Shown here in pieces: positions 8,869 to 17,848 of a DNA stretch of 64,000 bases. The notes beneath the pieces were generated by a model, which was not told the DNA's origin, did not search any database, and saw nothing but the letters and a program-made list of their open reading frames with translations. This stretch comes from Mucilaginibacter sp. (GTDB lineage Bacteria > Bacteroidota > Bacteroidia > Sphingobacteriales > Sphingobacteriaceae): contig NZ_JAQBOC010000049.1 of assembly GCF_028288225.1 (NCBI RefSeq), positions 62,001 through 126,000 on the forward strand. Direction: 5' to 3'. Positions within the stretch are counted from its first letter, which is position 1. Each line of letters starts with the position of its first letter. Position numbers and translations under genes: made by a program.

Positions 8869-9924
8869 ATGTTGAACTATCTGGAACATATACTTTTACA
8901 GGATGAAGATGCAAGAACAGCGCTCAGGCTGCTGGATAGACTATCAAGTAATATAAGCAGAACGATTTTTATTATAGATAATGATAATAAAATAGTTGGT
9001 TCTTTAACAGATGGTGATATCAGGAGAGGATTATTGAATGGTCTTGAGATATCTCAACCAATAAAATATTTCATGAATAAGGGGTTCAAATTTATTCATG
9101 AAAATGAGAGTAATCTTGAAATAATCAAAACACTCCGGAAGAAAGGATTTGATTTGGTACCCGTGCTGAATGCTGAGGGTAGCATAAAGCAGATCATAGA
9201 TCTTTCCAAAACACGCACCATGCTGCCTGCTGCAGCCCTTATAATGGCCGGGGGTAAAGGCGAGCGCTTAAAGCCATTTACAGATACTATTCCCAAACCC
9301 ATGTTAATAGTTGGCGATAAACCCATTATTGAACATAACATAGACCGTTTAATTTCTTTTGGCATTACAGAAATATTCATCAGTGTAAAGTATCTGAAAG
9401 AACAAATAATGGATTATTTTGGCGATGGCTCAACAAAAGGGGTTTCCATTAAGTATATAATTGAAGATATGCCTTTAGGCACAATAGGAGCTTTATCATT
9501 AATTGAAAATATAAAGCATGAGGATATATTGGTAATGAACTCAGACCTTTTAACTAATGTAGATCTGGAGGACTTTTTTGAATATTACCAAAGTCATAGT
9601 GCTGAAATGGCTGTTGCCAGTATTCCTTATGTTGTAAATGTTCCGTATGCTGTGCTCGAAACTAATCATCACGAAGTAAAATCATTTATTGAAAAACCCT
9701 CCTATACATACTACTCAAACGGAGGGATATATTTCCTAAAGTTTTCATTAAAAAGTGCGCTAAAAAACAATGAATTTTTTGATGCAACGGATTTGATGAA
9801 TTTTGTGATCGCAAAAAATCAGAATGCTTTGGTTCATTATCCTTTATTATGTTATTGGCTTGATATTGGTAAACACCAGGATTACATAAAAGCCCAGGAT
9901 GATATTAAACATCTAAATTTTTAA
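8869..9924 (+). CDS. ptmE: Sugar-1-phosphate guanylyltransferase with two CBS domains, PtmE type
   Basis: 351 residues. The N-terminal 115 or so form a pair of CBS domains (FIIDNDNKIVGSLTDGDIRRG is the first core); residues 121-351 are a nucleotidyltransferase with LIMAGGKGERLKPFTD at 124-139 and IPKPM at 141-145. In Campylobacter the same CBS-plus-transferase architecture belongs to PtmE, which makes the GDP-linked glucosamine precursor of legionaminic acid. Its presence is the main sign that this pathway runs on GDP sugars. CBS domains often bind adenine nucleotides and may regulate it. Guanylyl specificity is carried over from the family, not visible in the residues. Confidence 0.78.
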   Translation: MLNYLEHILLQDEDARTALRLLDRLSSNISRTIFIIDNDNKIVGSLTDGDIRRGLLNGLEISQPIKYFMNKGFKFIHENESNLEIIKTLRKKGFDLVPVLNAEGSIKQIIDLSKTRTMLPAAALIMAGGKGERLKPFTDTIPKPMLIVGDKPIIEHNIDRLISFGITEIFISVKYLKEQIMDYFGDGSTKGVSIKYIIEDMPLGTIGALSLIENIKHEDILVMNSDLLTNVDLEDFFEYYQSHSAEMAVASIPYVVNVPYAVLETNHHEVKSFIEKPSYTYYSNGGIYFLKFSLKSALKNNEFFDATDLMNFVIAKNQNALVHYPLLCYWLDIGKHQDYIKAQDDIKHLNF

Positions 9925-9929
9925 CCGGG

Positions 9930-10655
9930 ATGAGAATATTAGTAACAATTTGTGCCCGGGGAGGATCAAAAGGCATCCCCGGAAAAAACATAAAGCCACT
10001 TAATGACGTCCCTTTGATAGCCTATACCATACGGGTAGCACAGGAGTTTGCAAAGTTGTATAATGCCGATATTGCTATATCAACTGATGATGCTCAAATA
10101 AAAAATGTAGCCTGCGAATATGGCATTCTTACTGAATATGTCAGACCCGAACAGCTTGCTACAGACAGCGCCGGAAAAATAGATACTATACTTGACCTTT
10201 TATTATACCAGGAAAGCAATGTAGGGCAAACCTATGATTATCTGCTTGACCTGGATGTAACATCACCATTAAGAACCCTTGAGGATATTGTTACAGCATT
10301 TGAATTGCTTAAGGCTGATGAAGAGGCATTAAACCTTTTTTCAGTTAATAACGCAGCCCGGAATCCATACTTTAACATGGTAGAGCAGAAGGAAAATGGG
10401 TATTACGACCTGGTAAAACGGGAAGGAGCAATTTTAACCCGTCAATCTGCTCCAAAAGTTTATGATTTAAATGCATCTTTTTATTTTTATAAAAGGAAGT
10501 TTTTTAGCCAGGGATTAAAAACAGTATTTACGCAGCACTCCTTAATATATTTAATGCCTCATTTGTGCTTCGACCTTGATCATGTAATTGATTTTGAGTT
10601 TTTAGACTTCCTGTTATCTAATAACAAGTTAGACTTTTCAATATGGAAGTACTGA
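9930..10655 (+). CDS. legF: CMP-legionaminic acid synthetase
   Basis: 241 residues. The N-terminal motif CARGGSKGIPGKNIKPL (8-23) is the CTP-binding signature of acylneuraminate cytidylyltransferases, and DLDVTSPLRTLEDI is the family's second conserved block. It activates the nonulosonic acid with CTP to give the CMP donor used by a transferase. The closest functional parallel is Campylobacter PtmB/LegF. Its last 13 bases overlap ptmF. Specificity for legionaminic acid over other nonulosonic acids comes from context. Confidence 0.83.
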   Translation: MRILVTICARGGSKGIPGKNIKPLNDVPLIAYTIRVAQEFAKLYNADIAISTDDAQIKNVACEYGILTEYVRPEQLATDSAGKIDTILDLLLYQESNVGQTYDYLLDLDVTSPLRTLEDIVTAFELLKADEEALNLFSVNNAARNPYFNMVEQKENGYYDLVKREGAILTRQSAPKVYDLNASFYFYKRKFFSQGLKTVFTQHSLIYLMPHLCFDLDHVIDFEFLDFLLSNNKLDFSIWKY

Positions 10656-11563
10656 TAATTGGTCTGGGTTCAATAGCTGCCAAACATATCATCGCTTTAA
10701 AAGCCATTGATAAGGATGTTAAGATCTATGCACTAAGATCAGGGAAGGGCAACGATACAGAAGGAATAATTAATATATATGATTTAAGTGAGCTGATTAG
10801 TAAACCCCGGTTTGTAATCATTTCAAATCCAACCCAGCTTCATCAGCAAAGCATATTGTTTGTAATAAAGTTGGGAGTTCCATTATTCATTGAAAAACCG
10901 CCTCTTCATACACTTAGCGGTGCTCAGGAGATCGTTGAACAAATTAATCAACATAATATTTTTACTTATGTTGCCTGTAACCTGCGCTTTCATCCCTGCA
11001 TTCAGTTTTTAAAAGATCATCTTAAAAACAATAACAGGCATATTAATGAAGTAAATGTTTACTGTGGCTCATATTTACCCGACTGGCGACCAGGGAAGGA
11101 TTACAAAACGGCATATAGCGCTAATAAGGATCTGGGGGGGGGCGTTCACCTTGACCTGTTTCATGAAACGGATTATACCTGCTGGTTGTTTGGTTATCCC
11201 GGGACATCGCGGGGCTTTATAAGCAACAAATCATCGCTTAAAATTGATGCGGCCGACTATGCCAACTATTTATTGGAGTATCCGGGTTTTAATGCTTCAA
11301 TAATATTAAATTACTACAGAAAATCACCAAAAAGAACTATCGATATTTTATTTGATACTGAAAGCTGGACAGTAGATTTAATCAGTAATACCATCGTTGC
11401 CGATAGCAACAAATTGATCTTTCAATCGCCTGATTTTAAAATAATCGATACTTATATAAATCAGATGCGCTATTTTGTTGATTACCAGGAAGCCAAAAAA
11501 ATCCCAATGAACACTTTTGAAGAAGCTATAGAAACTTTAAAAATTAGTCTAAAAAATGAATAG
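10643..11563 (+). CDS. ptmF: Gfo/Idh/MocA-family oxidoreductase, PtmF-like
   Basis: 306 residues with an N-terminal Rossmann fold (LIIGLGSIAAKHI, 4-16), SNPTQLHQ near 61-68 and the family hallmark EKP at 84-86. Genes of this type sit beside ptmA and the CMP-legionaminic acid synthetase gene in Campylobacter loci, where ptmF and ptmA are implicated in early supply of the amino-sugar precursor. The exact reaction is not settled from sequence. A run of eight G at about 11,134-11,141 encodes Gly-Gly-Gly and is a possible slippage site. It overlaps both neighbours, so it is part of the same transcript. Confidence 0.7.
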   Translation: MEVLIIGLGSIAAKHIIALKAIDKDVKIYALRSGKGNDTEGIINIYDLSELISKPRFVIISNPTQLHQQSILFVIKLGVPLFIEKPPLHTLSGAQEIVEQINQHNIFTYVACNLRFHPCIQFLKDHLKNNNRHINEVNVYCGSYLPDWRPGKDYKTAYSANKDLGGGVHLDLFHETDYTCWLFGYPGTSRGFISNKSSLKIDAADYANYLLEYPGFNASIILNYYRKSPKRTIDILFDTESWTVDLISNTIVADSNKLIFQSPDFKIIDTYINQMRYFVDYQEAKKIPMNTFEEAIETLKISLKNE

Positions 11564-12296
11564 ATTAAAAGATAAGATAATTGTTGTTACTGGTGGTAAT
11601 GGTTTATTAGGTAGAGATATTATTGCAAAAACATTTGCTGAAGGTGCTGTATGTATAAATGTCGACATTAATCACGAAACAAATGATGATTTAACACAGC
11701 TGAAATGCGATATTACTGATAACGATTCTGTAACAAATGCTATTGATACAGTAATCAAAAAATATGGGCGGATTGACGGCCTCGTTAATAATGCGTATCC
11801 ACGCACTACAGATTGGGGTAATAAATTTGAAAATATCAATTACGATTCCTGGCAAAAGAATGTAGACTGGCAATTAAATACTTATTTTTATTTTTCACAA
11901 ACGGTTGCCAAATATATGGTTGAGCGTAAAACAGGCTCGATAATAAATATGGCATCGATATATGGTGTGGTTGGGCCTGATTTTACGGTTTACGACGGAA
12001 CCAGTTTGACCATGCCGGCAGCATATGCTGCAATTAAGGGGGGTATTATAAATTTTACAAGGTATTTGGCAGCCTACCTCGGCCCTCAGAATGTTAGGGT
12101 AAACGCTGTTTCTCCCGGCGGTATCTTTGATAACCAGGATACTGTTTTTGTAGACAATTATGTTAAAAAAGTGCCTATGAGACGCATGGGCCTGCCTGAT
12201 GATATCTCTCCATCGGTAGTGTTTTTACTTTCAGAAGATGCAAAGTATATCACTGGCCAAAATATTATAGTTGATGGCGGCTGGACAAGTATATAA
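11556..12296 (+). CDS. ptmA: Short-chain dehydrogenase, PtmA-like
   Basis: 246 residues, classical SDR: TGGNGLLG cofactor motif at 12-19, NNA near 78-80, catalytic S134 (NMASIYG) and Y157-x3-K161 (AYAAIKGG). C-terminal DGGWTSI is usual for the family. It overlaps ptmF by 8 bases and closes the leg/ptm run; the next gene follows after a 152-base spacer. Its Campylobacter counterpart PtmA is linked to flagellin glycosylation with legionaminic acid. The individual reaction is uncertain, but its place here supports a role in precursor supply. Confidence 0.75.
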   Translation: MNRLKDKIIVVTGGNGLLGRDIIAKTFAEGAVCINVDINHETNDDLTQLKCDITDNDSVTNAIDTVIKKYGRIDGLVNNAYPRTTDWGNKFENINYDSWQKNVDWQLNTYFYFSQTVAKYMVERKTGSIINMASIYGVVGPDFTVYDGTSLTMPAAYAAIKGGIINFTRYLAAYLGPQNVRVNAVSPGGIFDNQDTVFVDNYVKKVPMRRMGLPDDISPSVVFLLSEDAKYITGQNIIVDGGWTSI

Positions 12297-12448
12297 CCGG
12301 GTAAAAAGTGGTTTAAAAATTATATATGTATCTTCGGAACTTTAAATAAACCTTTTGAAGGTTAAAAAAGCAACTTGTTACATCAATTTAATAATATAAT
12401 GATATTTATAGGAAAATTGATTCAAGTGAGCAGCATTAATAGTTTGAT

Positions 12449-13003
12449 ATGTTATTGATTGAGATATTTAAGAAAATTAAATACAACAATAAAGCAGATA
12501 GAATTGGCCCCGACATGCCATTTACACATTGGCGGCTGCATTACAAAAAAAAGATGCTCGCTTTATGTAAAAGTAAATTTAAAAAATTTGCTAATGATGC
12601 TGAGTTTAGGGCAGGGGCTTATGCCATTGGGTGTTCACAAATTGAAATTGGGAAAAGGGTGGTTATAAGACCTCAAAGTATGCTATTTGCCGTTACAGAA
12701 AATAAGGACACCACCTCAATTATTATTGAAGATGATGTTATGTTAGGTAGCGGTGTACACATTTATGTTTCAAACCACAGATTTGATAACACGGCAATCC
12801 CATTTATTGATCAGGGGCACTATCCTTCGCAACATGTAAAAATAGAAAGAGGTAGTTGGTTAGGGGCTAATGTAATTGTTTTACCTGGAGTAACAATTGG
12901 CAGCAATTCTGTAATTGGAGCCGGTTCTGTTGTTACAAATTCAATCCCTTCGAATTCATTAGCGGTTGGTTGCCCTGCCAGGGTTATAAAAAATATTCAA
13001 TAA
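12449..13003 (+). CDS. Left-handed beta-helix acyltransferase (sugar O-acetyltransferase)
   Basis: 184 residues of the WcaF/LacA-like hexapeptide-repeat family. Hexad repeats run from IEIGKRVVIRP to IGSNSVIGAGSVV, and H110 in VSNHRF is the probable catalytic His. The C-terminus CPARVIKN is typical. It likely transfers an acetyl group to a sugar of the polymer. It starts after the first clear gap downstream of the leg operon, in noticeably more AT-rich sequence. The substrate is unknown. Confidence 0.78.
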   Translation: MLLIEIFKKIKYNNKADRIGPDMPFTHWRLHYKKKMLALCKSKFKKFANDAEFRAGAYAIGCSQIEIGKRVVIRPQSMLFAVTENKDTTSIIIEDDVMLGSGVHIYVSNHRFDNTAIPFIDQGHYPSQHVKIERGSWLGANVIVLPGVTIGSNSVIGAGSVVTNSIPSNSLAVGCPARVIKNIQ

Positions 13004-13115
13004 ATTTCTCATCTCATTATTTAATAAAGAATGTCAGGTCGAAAAGCGTATAGCGAAACTTTAAATTATAAATCTACTTTTAAACACGCTATCTTAATCG
13101 TGAGACCTTACTAAA

Positions 13116-14651
13116 ATGATAAACATCATAAAAATTTACTTTTGGCAAATAGTTTCGCTCCTGTTTAATTTCGCGTCGATATTTGTTGTAACTCCTTACT
13201 TAGCATCAAACCCTATATTATATGGCATTTATACTTTAGTAAGTTCGGCTAATATTTTTTTGGCATATGCTGATTTCGGTTTTTTAGGTGCCGGAATGAA
13301 GTTTGCTGCAGAGTGCTATGCACAAAAAGATTTAAAGCAGGAGATCAGGATTATAGGCTTTACCGGATTTATTTTTTTATTGTTTGTGTGTTTATATGCC
13401 CTGGGCGTTTTATATATTGCCTTTAAGCCCGAGCTGTTAATTAAGACCTTATATAACGATGAGCAAAGACAGATCTCCAAAAACTTATTATTGATTTTGG
13501 CGGGCTCTGCCCCGGTGTTTATGTTACAAAGAGTGCTGCAAATTATATTTGCAGTGCGTTTACAAGATTACGTTTTTCAAAAAATCCTTATTTGTGCAAA
13601 CGCAGTTAAAATTTTATCCGCATTTATATTTTTCAGTCATAACAATTACCCCATAGTTGCTTACTTTCTGTTTTCTCAGGTTTGTAGCTTAATAGCCGTA
13701 GTAATTGGCTTTTGGATTGTAAAAAGCAAATTAGGATATGATCTTCGGTTGTTTGTAAAGTCACTAAGGTTTAATAAGGAGTTATACAAAAAAACCAAGA
13801 GCCTGGCTTTTGTATCTATATTTTTAACAATTTGCTGGATCCTATATTATGAGCTGGATCCATTTGTAATTTCCAAATTATTAGGATCAAAATATTTGGC
13901 CGTATATGCCATAGGTTTTACCCTAATGGAATATTTTAGGTCAATATTTGGGATAATATTTGGACCGTTTACAGCTAAATTTAACCATTACATTGGCCTC
14001 CGGGATTTTGAGGGCTTAAAGGTATTTTTCATAAAGGTTTTGGCCACAACGTTACCATTGATCGTATTCCCTGTACTTAGTGTAGCCATAACTATTAAAA
14101 GTTTTATTTTTACCTGGGTGGGTCCGCAATACTCAGCTTCTGTCCCTATTGCACAGGTGTTGGTGCTGGGGTATATTTTTAGCTTTATCACCTCTCCAAC
14201 GGGTATATTAGTAATGGCCTATGAGCGGGCAAGGTTATTGTACATTACAAATTCATTGCTCCCCATAATTTATTGGCTCGGTGTAATTTTTTCATTCCAA
14301 TATTTAGGCTTACAGTCTTTCGCTGACTTCAAACTTCTTTCGTTTTTTATTGTTGCAGTTACTTATGTAGTAATAATATCTAAACTAATGGAACTTAAAT
14401 TCTGGTCGTTTATATGGAAGCTATTGTCACCGGCAATTTTACCTGTGGGCTTTATATTAATAACAATATATTTAACCAAGGCGTATTTACCGATGCAAAA
14501 AGATAAAATAAATCTTCTTATTTACTTTATGTTCAATGGATTAATTGTTGGTGTTTCTTTAGTGATTTATTATTTTTCTTCATCCGTTTTTAAAGAAAAC
14601 ATGAATAAAGTTGCTATTCCTATTATTTCAAAAATAAGCTGGGGTAAGTAA
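13116..14651 (+). CDS. Polysaccharide repeat-unit flippase, Wzx/MATE-like (copy 1)
   Basis: 511 residues, almost entirely hydrophobic, with about 12-14 predicted membrane helices; the opening helix IYFWQIVSLLFNFASIFVVTPYL resembles Wzx/MurJ-superfamily transporters. It should move the lipid-linked repeat unit from the inner to the outer leaflet of the cytoplasmic membrane. A second flippase lies at 45,048, so the region codes for two. The 112-base spacer before it shows no strong promoter match. Confidence 0.85.
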   Translation: MINIIKIYFWQIVSLLFNFASIFVVTPYLASNPILYGIYTLVSSANIFLAYADFGFLGAGMKFAAECYAQKDLKQEIRIIGFTGFIFLLFVCLYALGVLYIAFKPELLIKTLYNDEQRQISKNLLLILAGSAPVFMLQRVLQIIFAVRLQDYVFQKILICANAVKILSAFIFFSHNNYPIVAYFLFSQVCSLIAVVIGFWIVKSKLGYDLRLFVKSLRFNKELYKKTKSLAFVSIFLTICWILYYELDPFVISKLLGSKYLAVYAIGFTLMEYFRSIFGIIFGPFTAKFNHYIGLRDFEGLKVFFIKVLATTLPLIVFPVLSVAITIKSFIFTWVGPQYSASVPIAQVLVLGYIFSFITSPTGILVMAYERARLLYITNSLLPIIYWLGVIFSFQYLGLQSFADFKLLSFFIVAVTYVVIISKLMELKFWSFIWKLLSPAILPVGFILITIYLTKAYLPMQKDKINLLIYFMFNGLIVGVSLVIYYFSSSVFKENMNKVAIPIISKISWGK

Positions 14652-14724
14652 GGGGAAATAATAACGTTAAAGTTTAGCTATTTTCTCTAAGTTGAATTTT
14701 ATGATTTAAAAAAGATGATTGTAA

Positions 14725-16521
14725 ATGATTAGTTTAAATAATGACGAAATAAGTAAACACATTTATTCAAACGTTTTTATTGTTGAAAATAGAAATCTAT
14801 GGAATTTTAATGTCATTAATTGCAATAAAGATACTGACCTGGTTTTGTGCCTTGATTTCGCATTAAAAAGGGAGTTACAGAATTCAGGATACCATGTTGA
14901 GTTTTTAGATCACCTTACAAATAATGAAATACTTGAGAAGCTGAATTTTGAAATGCATGGGTTTTTAAATAGTTGGTTTAAAGATCAATATGGTAAAGAT
15001 CTTTTGCATTACAATGGTTTGGATCTTGGCGATTCACACCTGTTATTAATTATAAACGAGGTAGATTATTTTTGTCATTTTTTCTTCAATATTATTGCAC
15101 TAAAACAGCTGAAATATCAAAACTTATTTGTTGCAACCAATAATGAACACATAATAAAGTGTATAAACAAAATGGATCTGCAATATGAAATTATTGAGCA
15201 GCCCAAGCAAGAACCTAAGCCCGTTTATATATTTCCGATTTTGGAATGGGTATCTGAAAAAACTCAAAAACCTTCATTTTCATATATCTTAAAAAATACT
15301 TTAGCTAACTTTTTCGACTTTATTTTTAAAATAACGGACCCTTTAACTAATAAGGGAAAAAAATATATATATGTCCACCGGTATCATCCTACATTGGCAT
15401 TGGTGAAGGAGTTACAAAAGGCTAAGGGCATTCAATTGGTATATAATAATTATTCCGGGTTAAAAGATATCAGGAAAGAAAGGCGGATTCATTATAAACC
15501 CCAAAAAGACAATTCAGGAAAAGTAACAGCTTTACTGGCAAACTTTACTCAAAACAGGTACCATACCTGGTATTACGAAGGATATAAAATAAGTGATTAC
15601 CTGTACGAGATAATTTATAAAGTACTCAGTGATAAATTGAACTTAACCATTAATGCCGCAGATAGCATTAATGACTGGTTTAAAAAAAACAGGATAGACC
15701 TGATGATTCCGATCACAAACCTGTGGATCGAAAACAGGTTAATAATGAAATACTGCCAGGCCAATGACATACCGGTTTTTATGATAATAAACGGATTGTT
15801 AACTTTTTCGTTTTATAATGATGCAAAAGATAGTGATTATGTAAATTGTTACAGCGAGTCAATAAAAGCAGAATATTTTAATAGTGCACCTAATGCTATT
15901 CCACTTGGTGACCCAAGAATGGATAATTACGCTAATATTAGTCATAAAAATATCAATTACATTAACCCCACCATTGTTATCGGAACGGCGGGCTATAACC
16001 CTGTTGATTTAAATTCATACCTGGCTGTTGAGTTTGATTTTTTATATGATATATTGCTTAACATACAAGAACTAATAAGTGAAGGAAAGAAGATTAAAGT
16101 TATTTTAAAAATACGCGGCAATGGTTATGTTCATCTTTATACTTCATTTGTAAATGAATATTTTAACGGACTAGATATTGAGTTTGCTCAGGATCAAAGC
16201 TTTAATGATGTAATTAAAAAAGCTGATCTGTACATAACGATTTACTCGCAAACACTTTTTGAAGCTTCATGTATGGGTATACCTGTTATTTATTATAAAA
16301 AGGATACCCAATTTGTTCATAAACCATTTGATGGCCGTAGTGAATTGGTTACTGCCAGTGATGCCGGTGAATTGCTGCAGGCGCTTCAATCGTTTTTTGA
16401 GCTGGATAAGCGATTTGACCTTTTTAAACGAAAGGATATTATGGAGAAATATATTGGATATTTAGACGGGCATAACACAAAACGTAACGCCGATTATATT
16501 CTTAATTTAGTTAATAGCTAA
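14725..16521 (+). CDS. Unassigned large protein, candidate GT-B glycosyltransferase
   Basis: 598 residues, no signal peptide and no clear membrane helix. I do not recognise a named family. The C-terminal half looks like the nucleotide-binding half of a GT-B enzyme: GTAGYNP near residue 421, then SQTLFEASCMGIPVIYYK near 507, a pattern shared by CDP-glycerol transferases, bacterial sialyl/Kdo transferases and 2-epimerases. The N-terminal 300 residues form a separate domain. It lies between the flippase and the acyltransferases and just downstream of the CMP-legionaminic acid genes. No other gene here looks like a CMP-sugar transferase, so a legionaminyltransferase is a reasonable inference, unproven. 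Confidence 0.5.
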   Translation: MISLNNDEISKHIYSNVFIVENRNLWNFNVINCNKDTDLVLCLDFALKRELQNSGYHVEFLDHLTNNEILEKLNFEMHGFLNSWFKDQYGKDLLHYNGLDLGDSHLLLIINEVDYFCHFFFNIIALKQLKYQNLFVATNNEHIIKCINKMDLQYEIIEQPKQEPKPVYIFPILEWVSEKTQKPSFSYILKNTLANFFDFIFKITDPLTNKGKKYIYVHRYHPTLALVKELQKAKGIQLVYNNYSGLKDIRKERRIHYKPQKDNSGKVTALLANFTQNRYHTWYYEGYKISDYLYEIIYKVLSDKLNLTINAADSINDWFKKNRIDLMIPITNLWIENRLIMKYCQANDIPVFMIINGLLTFSFYNDAKDSDYVNCYSESIKAEYFNSAPNAIPLGDPRMDNYANISHKNINYINPTIVIGTAGYNPVDLNSYLAVEFDFLYDILLNIQELISEGKKIKVILKIRGNGYVHLYTSFVNEYFNGLDIEFAQDQSFNDVIKKADLYITIYSQTLFEASCMGIPVIYYKKDTQFVHKPFDGRSELVTASDAGELLQALQSFFELDKRFDLFKRKDIMEKYIGYLDGHNTKRNADYILNLVNS

Positions 16522-16592
16522 TTAGCAAAATAATAAATTAGAGAACGATAAAAGATTTTTCTATACCTTGATAATTATATAACCAAAAACAG

Positions 16593-17282
16593 ATGTTTAT
16601 TCTGAAGATATTTGTAATAATGTTTGAACACCTGAAGTATTACATTTCAAGGATTAAACAGCTTGCTAAAAACCAAATTCAATATCCTGATTGTAAGTTT
16701 TACAACGGTTCCATTCTAATAAATAGCCAACTTGGTCACTATAATATTTTGTTTCAAAACGCTCAGGTTATTAACTCAATAATTGGGTCACACAGTTATA
16801 TACAGAAGCGGTCAACTGTTGTTAATGCAAATATTGGAAAATTCTGCTCAATGGCTTCTGATGTTAGCATAGGGCCGGGTATCCATAAGTTAAACGGTAT
16901 AAGTACGCATCCATCATTTTTCTTAAAAAACACGCCCCTTATAAAAAAATATAGTCAGGAGGATGCATTCATCAGTTCCAAAGAAACAGTTATAGGGCAT
17001 GATGTATGGATTGGTGAAAAAGCGATTATTTTAGATGGTGTTTCAATAGGAACCGGAGCGGTTATAGCAGCAGGCGCAATAGTTACAAAAGATGTGGCCC
17101 CATATGCCATAGTAGGGGGTGTGCCTGCAAAAGTGTTAAGAATGCGTTTTAATTCTATTGAAATTGATGGGATTTTGAAATCAAAATGGTGGGATAAAGA
17201 CGAAGAGTGGCTGCAACAGAATTATAAAAGCTTTAATAATGTTTTAGATTTTACAAAAATGATAAATGAGAAACTATCTTAA
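16593..17282 (+). CDS. Left-handed beta-helix acyltransferase (CatB/Vat-like)
   Basis: 229 residues with hexapeptide repeats (IGHDVWIGEKAIILDGVSIG) and an inserted loop GIHKLNGISTHPSFF like that of xenobiotic/sugar acetyltransferases. VGGVPAKVLRMRF followed by a helical tail is characteristic of the CatB-like branch. A second ATG at 16620 (MFEHLKYY) is an equally good start and would shorten it by 9 residues. It overlaps the next acyltransferase by 17 bases. It probably decorates the repeat unit; the acceptor is unknown. Confidence 0.77.
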   Translation: MFILKIFVIMFEHLKYYISRIKQLAKNQIQYPDCKFYNGSILINSQLGHYNILFQNAQVINSIIGSHSYIQKRSTVVNANIGKFCSMASDVSIGPGIHKLNGISTHPSFFLKNTPLIKKYSQEDAFISSKETVIGHDVWIGEKAIILDGVSIGTGAVIAAGAIVTKDVAPYAIVGGVPAKVLRMRFNSIEIDGILKSKWWDKDEEWLQQNYKSFNNVLDFTKMINEKLS

Positions 17283-17838
17283 CCGGATCTGGTTTATACT
17301 TTTTTATATTTTAAATGCACGACTATTTAAGAAGCTGGCCTTTAAAGCTGTGCTTTATCCATCGGTTAGGGTACAGGGGAAAAAGTATATAAGTATAGCT
17401 GACCGTTCGGTAGTTCAAAGAGGAGGTTGGCTGCTTGCATTGAAAATTGGCGAGACAGATCCTTTATTAAACATTGGCAAAAATTGTGCGATTGGCGATT
17501 TTTCACATATAACAGTCGTAGGAGAAGTTATTATTGAAGATAACGTACTGATAGCCAATAAGGTATATATTTCAGATAATATTCATACTTTTGAGGACGT
17601 AAACCGGCCCATAATTAATCAAAAAGTACAGTTTAAAAAAATAGTCCGGATTAAAGAAGGCGCGTGGTTAGGTGAAAACGTTTGTGTGATTGGGGCAAGT
17701 ATTGGGAAAAATACAGTTATAGGAGCTAATTCAGTAGTAACTAAGGATATACCTGATTTCAGCGTAGCTGTTGGTAGTCCTGCAAAAGTTATAAAAAAAT
17801 ATGATTTTGAAACTCAAAAATGGGTTTCTGTTGGTTAG
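17266..17838 (+). CDS. Left-handed beta-helix acyltransferase
   Basis: 190 residues; hexad repeats from LNIGKNCAIGDFSHI to IGANSVVTKDI, probable catalytic H107 in DNIHTFEDV, and a final GSPAKVIKKYD. It is related to the WcaF/maltose O-acetyltransferase group. The start ATG lies inside the preceding acyltransferase gene, so the two are likely cotranslated. With the genes at 12,449 and 16,593 this makes three acyltransferases in the first cluster besides legH, which suggests a heavily acylated polymer. Confidence 0.77.
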   Translation: MRNYLNRIWFILFYILNARLFKKLAFKAVLYPSVRVQGKKYISIADRSVVQRGGWLLALKIGETDPLLNIGKNCAIGDFSHITVVGEVIIEDNVLIANKVYISDNIHTFEDVNRPIINQKVQFKKIVRIKEGAWLGENVCVIGASIGKNTVIGANSVVTKDIPDFSVAVGSPAKVIKKYDFETQKWVSVG

Positions 17839-17848
17839 GTATATATAA

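Noticed and set aside
11134..11141. Frameshift in ptmF at the run of G
   Set aside because: The reading frame continues intact through the run and both sides keep family motifs.
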